Shown: positions 7,664 through 7,914 of the stretch, in pieces
Numbering within the stretch: position 1 is the stretch's first letter
How the letters are laid out: the number at the start of each line of letters is the position of its first letter
DNA from: CAZIIK01 sp964539235
GTDB lineage: Bacteria; Pseudomonadota; Gammaproteobacteria; Francisellales; CACEW01
Assembly (NCBI GenBank): GCA_964539235.1
Contig: CAZIIK010000028.1
Coordinates: forward strand, 1 to 7,914
Reading direction: 5' to 3'
DNA: 7,914 nt
Program-made: the position numbers and the translations under genes
Notes under the pieces: model-generated
Databases searched by the model: none
What the model was told of the DNA's origin: nothing
The model's input: only the letters and a program-made list of their open reading frames with translations

Positions 7664-7914
7664 TTGTCGATTGTGTCCAAGAAGCGCTGGCGCTGACCAT
7701 CATGCTTTTCCAGCTATAATATAAGCTGCCATTTGCCTGTAAGTTGGTTGTATAAATGGGCTTGAATGCGCTCAGAGGGCACCCGAGAAGCTTCTGCCTT
7801 CGGCCAAGCCTTTGTTAAAGGCATTTTTCAGCATGCTACCGTAATGCACTCTACATTTGGATTTTTGATGCAAATTTGATCATCACAAGCCAAAAAGACT
7901 AATTTTCATGCAGC
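7664..7914 (-). pseudogene. Frame-broken central part of the CS1/TcfC-type usher, continuing beyond the window
   Basis: No single frame is open here, but three pieces of usher-like sequence follow one another. From 7905 one frame gives KLVFLACDDQICIKNPN. From about 7855 the next frame gives CRVHYGSMLKNAFNKGLAEG and stops at TGA 7772-7774. From about 7781 a third frame gives SAFKPIYTTNLQANGSLYYS and DDIVQWGG, ending at 7632 by the G7 tract. Pieces two and four (the 336-residue part) share a frame, so the shifts around 7775 and 7640 cancel in sum. The upstream frame also meets a TGA at 7906-7908, where either a fourth break or a different frame applies. Gene decay, phase switching and assembly error near a contig end are all possible. 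Confidence 0.65.

Noticed and set aside
1..7914. CRISPR array, tRNA or rRNA genes, toxin-antitoxin or defence modules
   Set aside because: No regularly spaced repeats, no cloverleaf-like or rRNA-like sequence and no protein with such motifs were found on either strand.

Overview
The window is about 7.9 kb of a gammaproteobacterial chromosome, moderate in GC. Every gene that can be supported lies on the minus strand, so transcription runs from right to left. The assignment to gammaproteobacteria rests mainly on Mfd, which can be followed end to end against the Escherichia coli type. A narrower placement, for example in or near Legionellales, is only a guess from the general style of the proteins.

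Layout from the right edge (upstream) to the left edge (downstream). At 6653-7914 lies the C-terminal half of a CS1/TcfC-type (alternate, alpha-clade) fimbrial outer-membrane usher. Its last 336 codons are intact. The roughly 280 bases before them spread the same protein over three frames, with breaks at a run of seven G (7636-7642), near 7774-7779 and near 7855-7863. The gene is therefore a pseudogene, a contingency locus, or an indel-rich assembly end. No pilus adhesin gene follows it. After a 79-base gap holding a perfect TATAAT box comes a complete mfd (3166-6573), the transcription-repair coupling factor. A 168-base spacer with an AT-rich hairpin follows. Then comes a two-gene unit whose ORFs overlap by four bases (ATGA): a 449-residue protein I do not recognise (1648-2997) and a POT/PTR2-family transporter (203-1651). 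A two-stage hairpin (156-190) sits just after the transporter. The left edge (1-137) is the transposase-proximal end of an IS5-family insertion sequence running out of the window.

Functionally, mfd is housekeeping and unrelated to its neighbours. The unknown protein and the transporter are probably co-translated, so the unknown gene may handle or modify a substrate of the transporter, but nothing in the sequence names that substrate. The transporter lacks the usual ExxER proton-coupling pair of its family. The usher remnant and the IS end suggest that the flanks of this otherwise ordinary segment are in flux. I found no CRISPR array, RNA gene, phage module or defence system. The points most worth a second look are the frame-broken usher with its G7 tract, the non-canonical POT transporter and its unknown partner.
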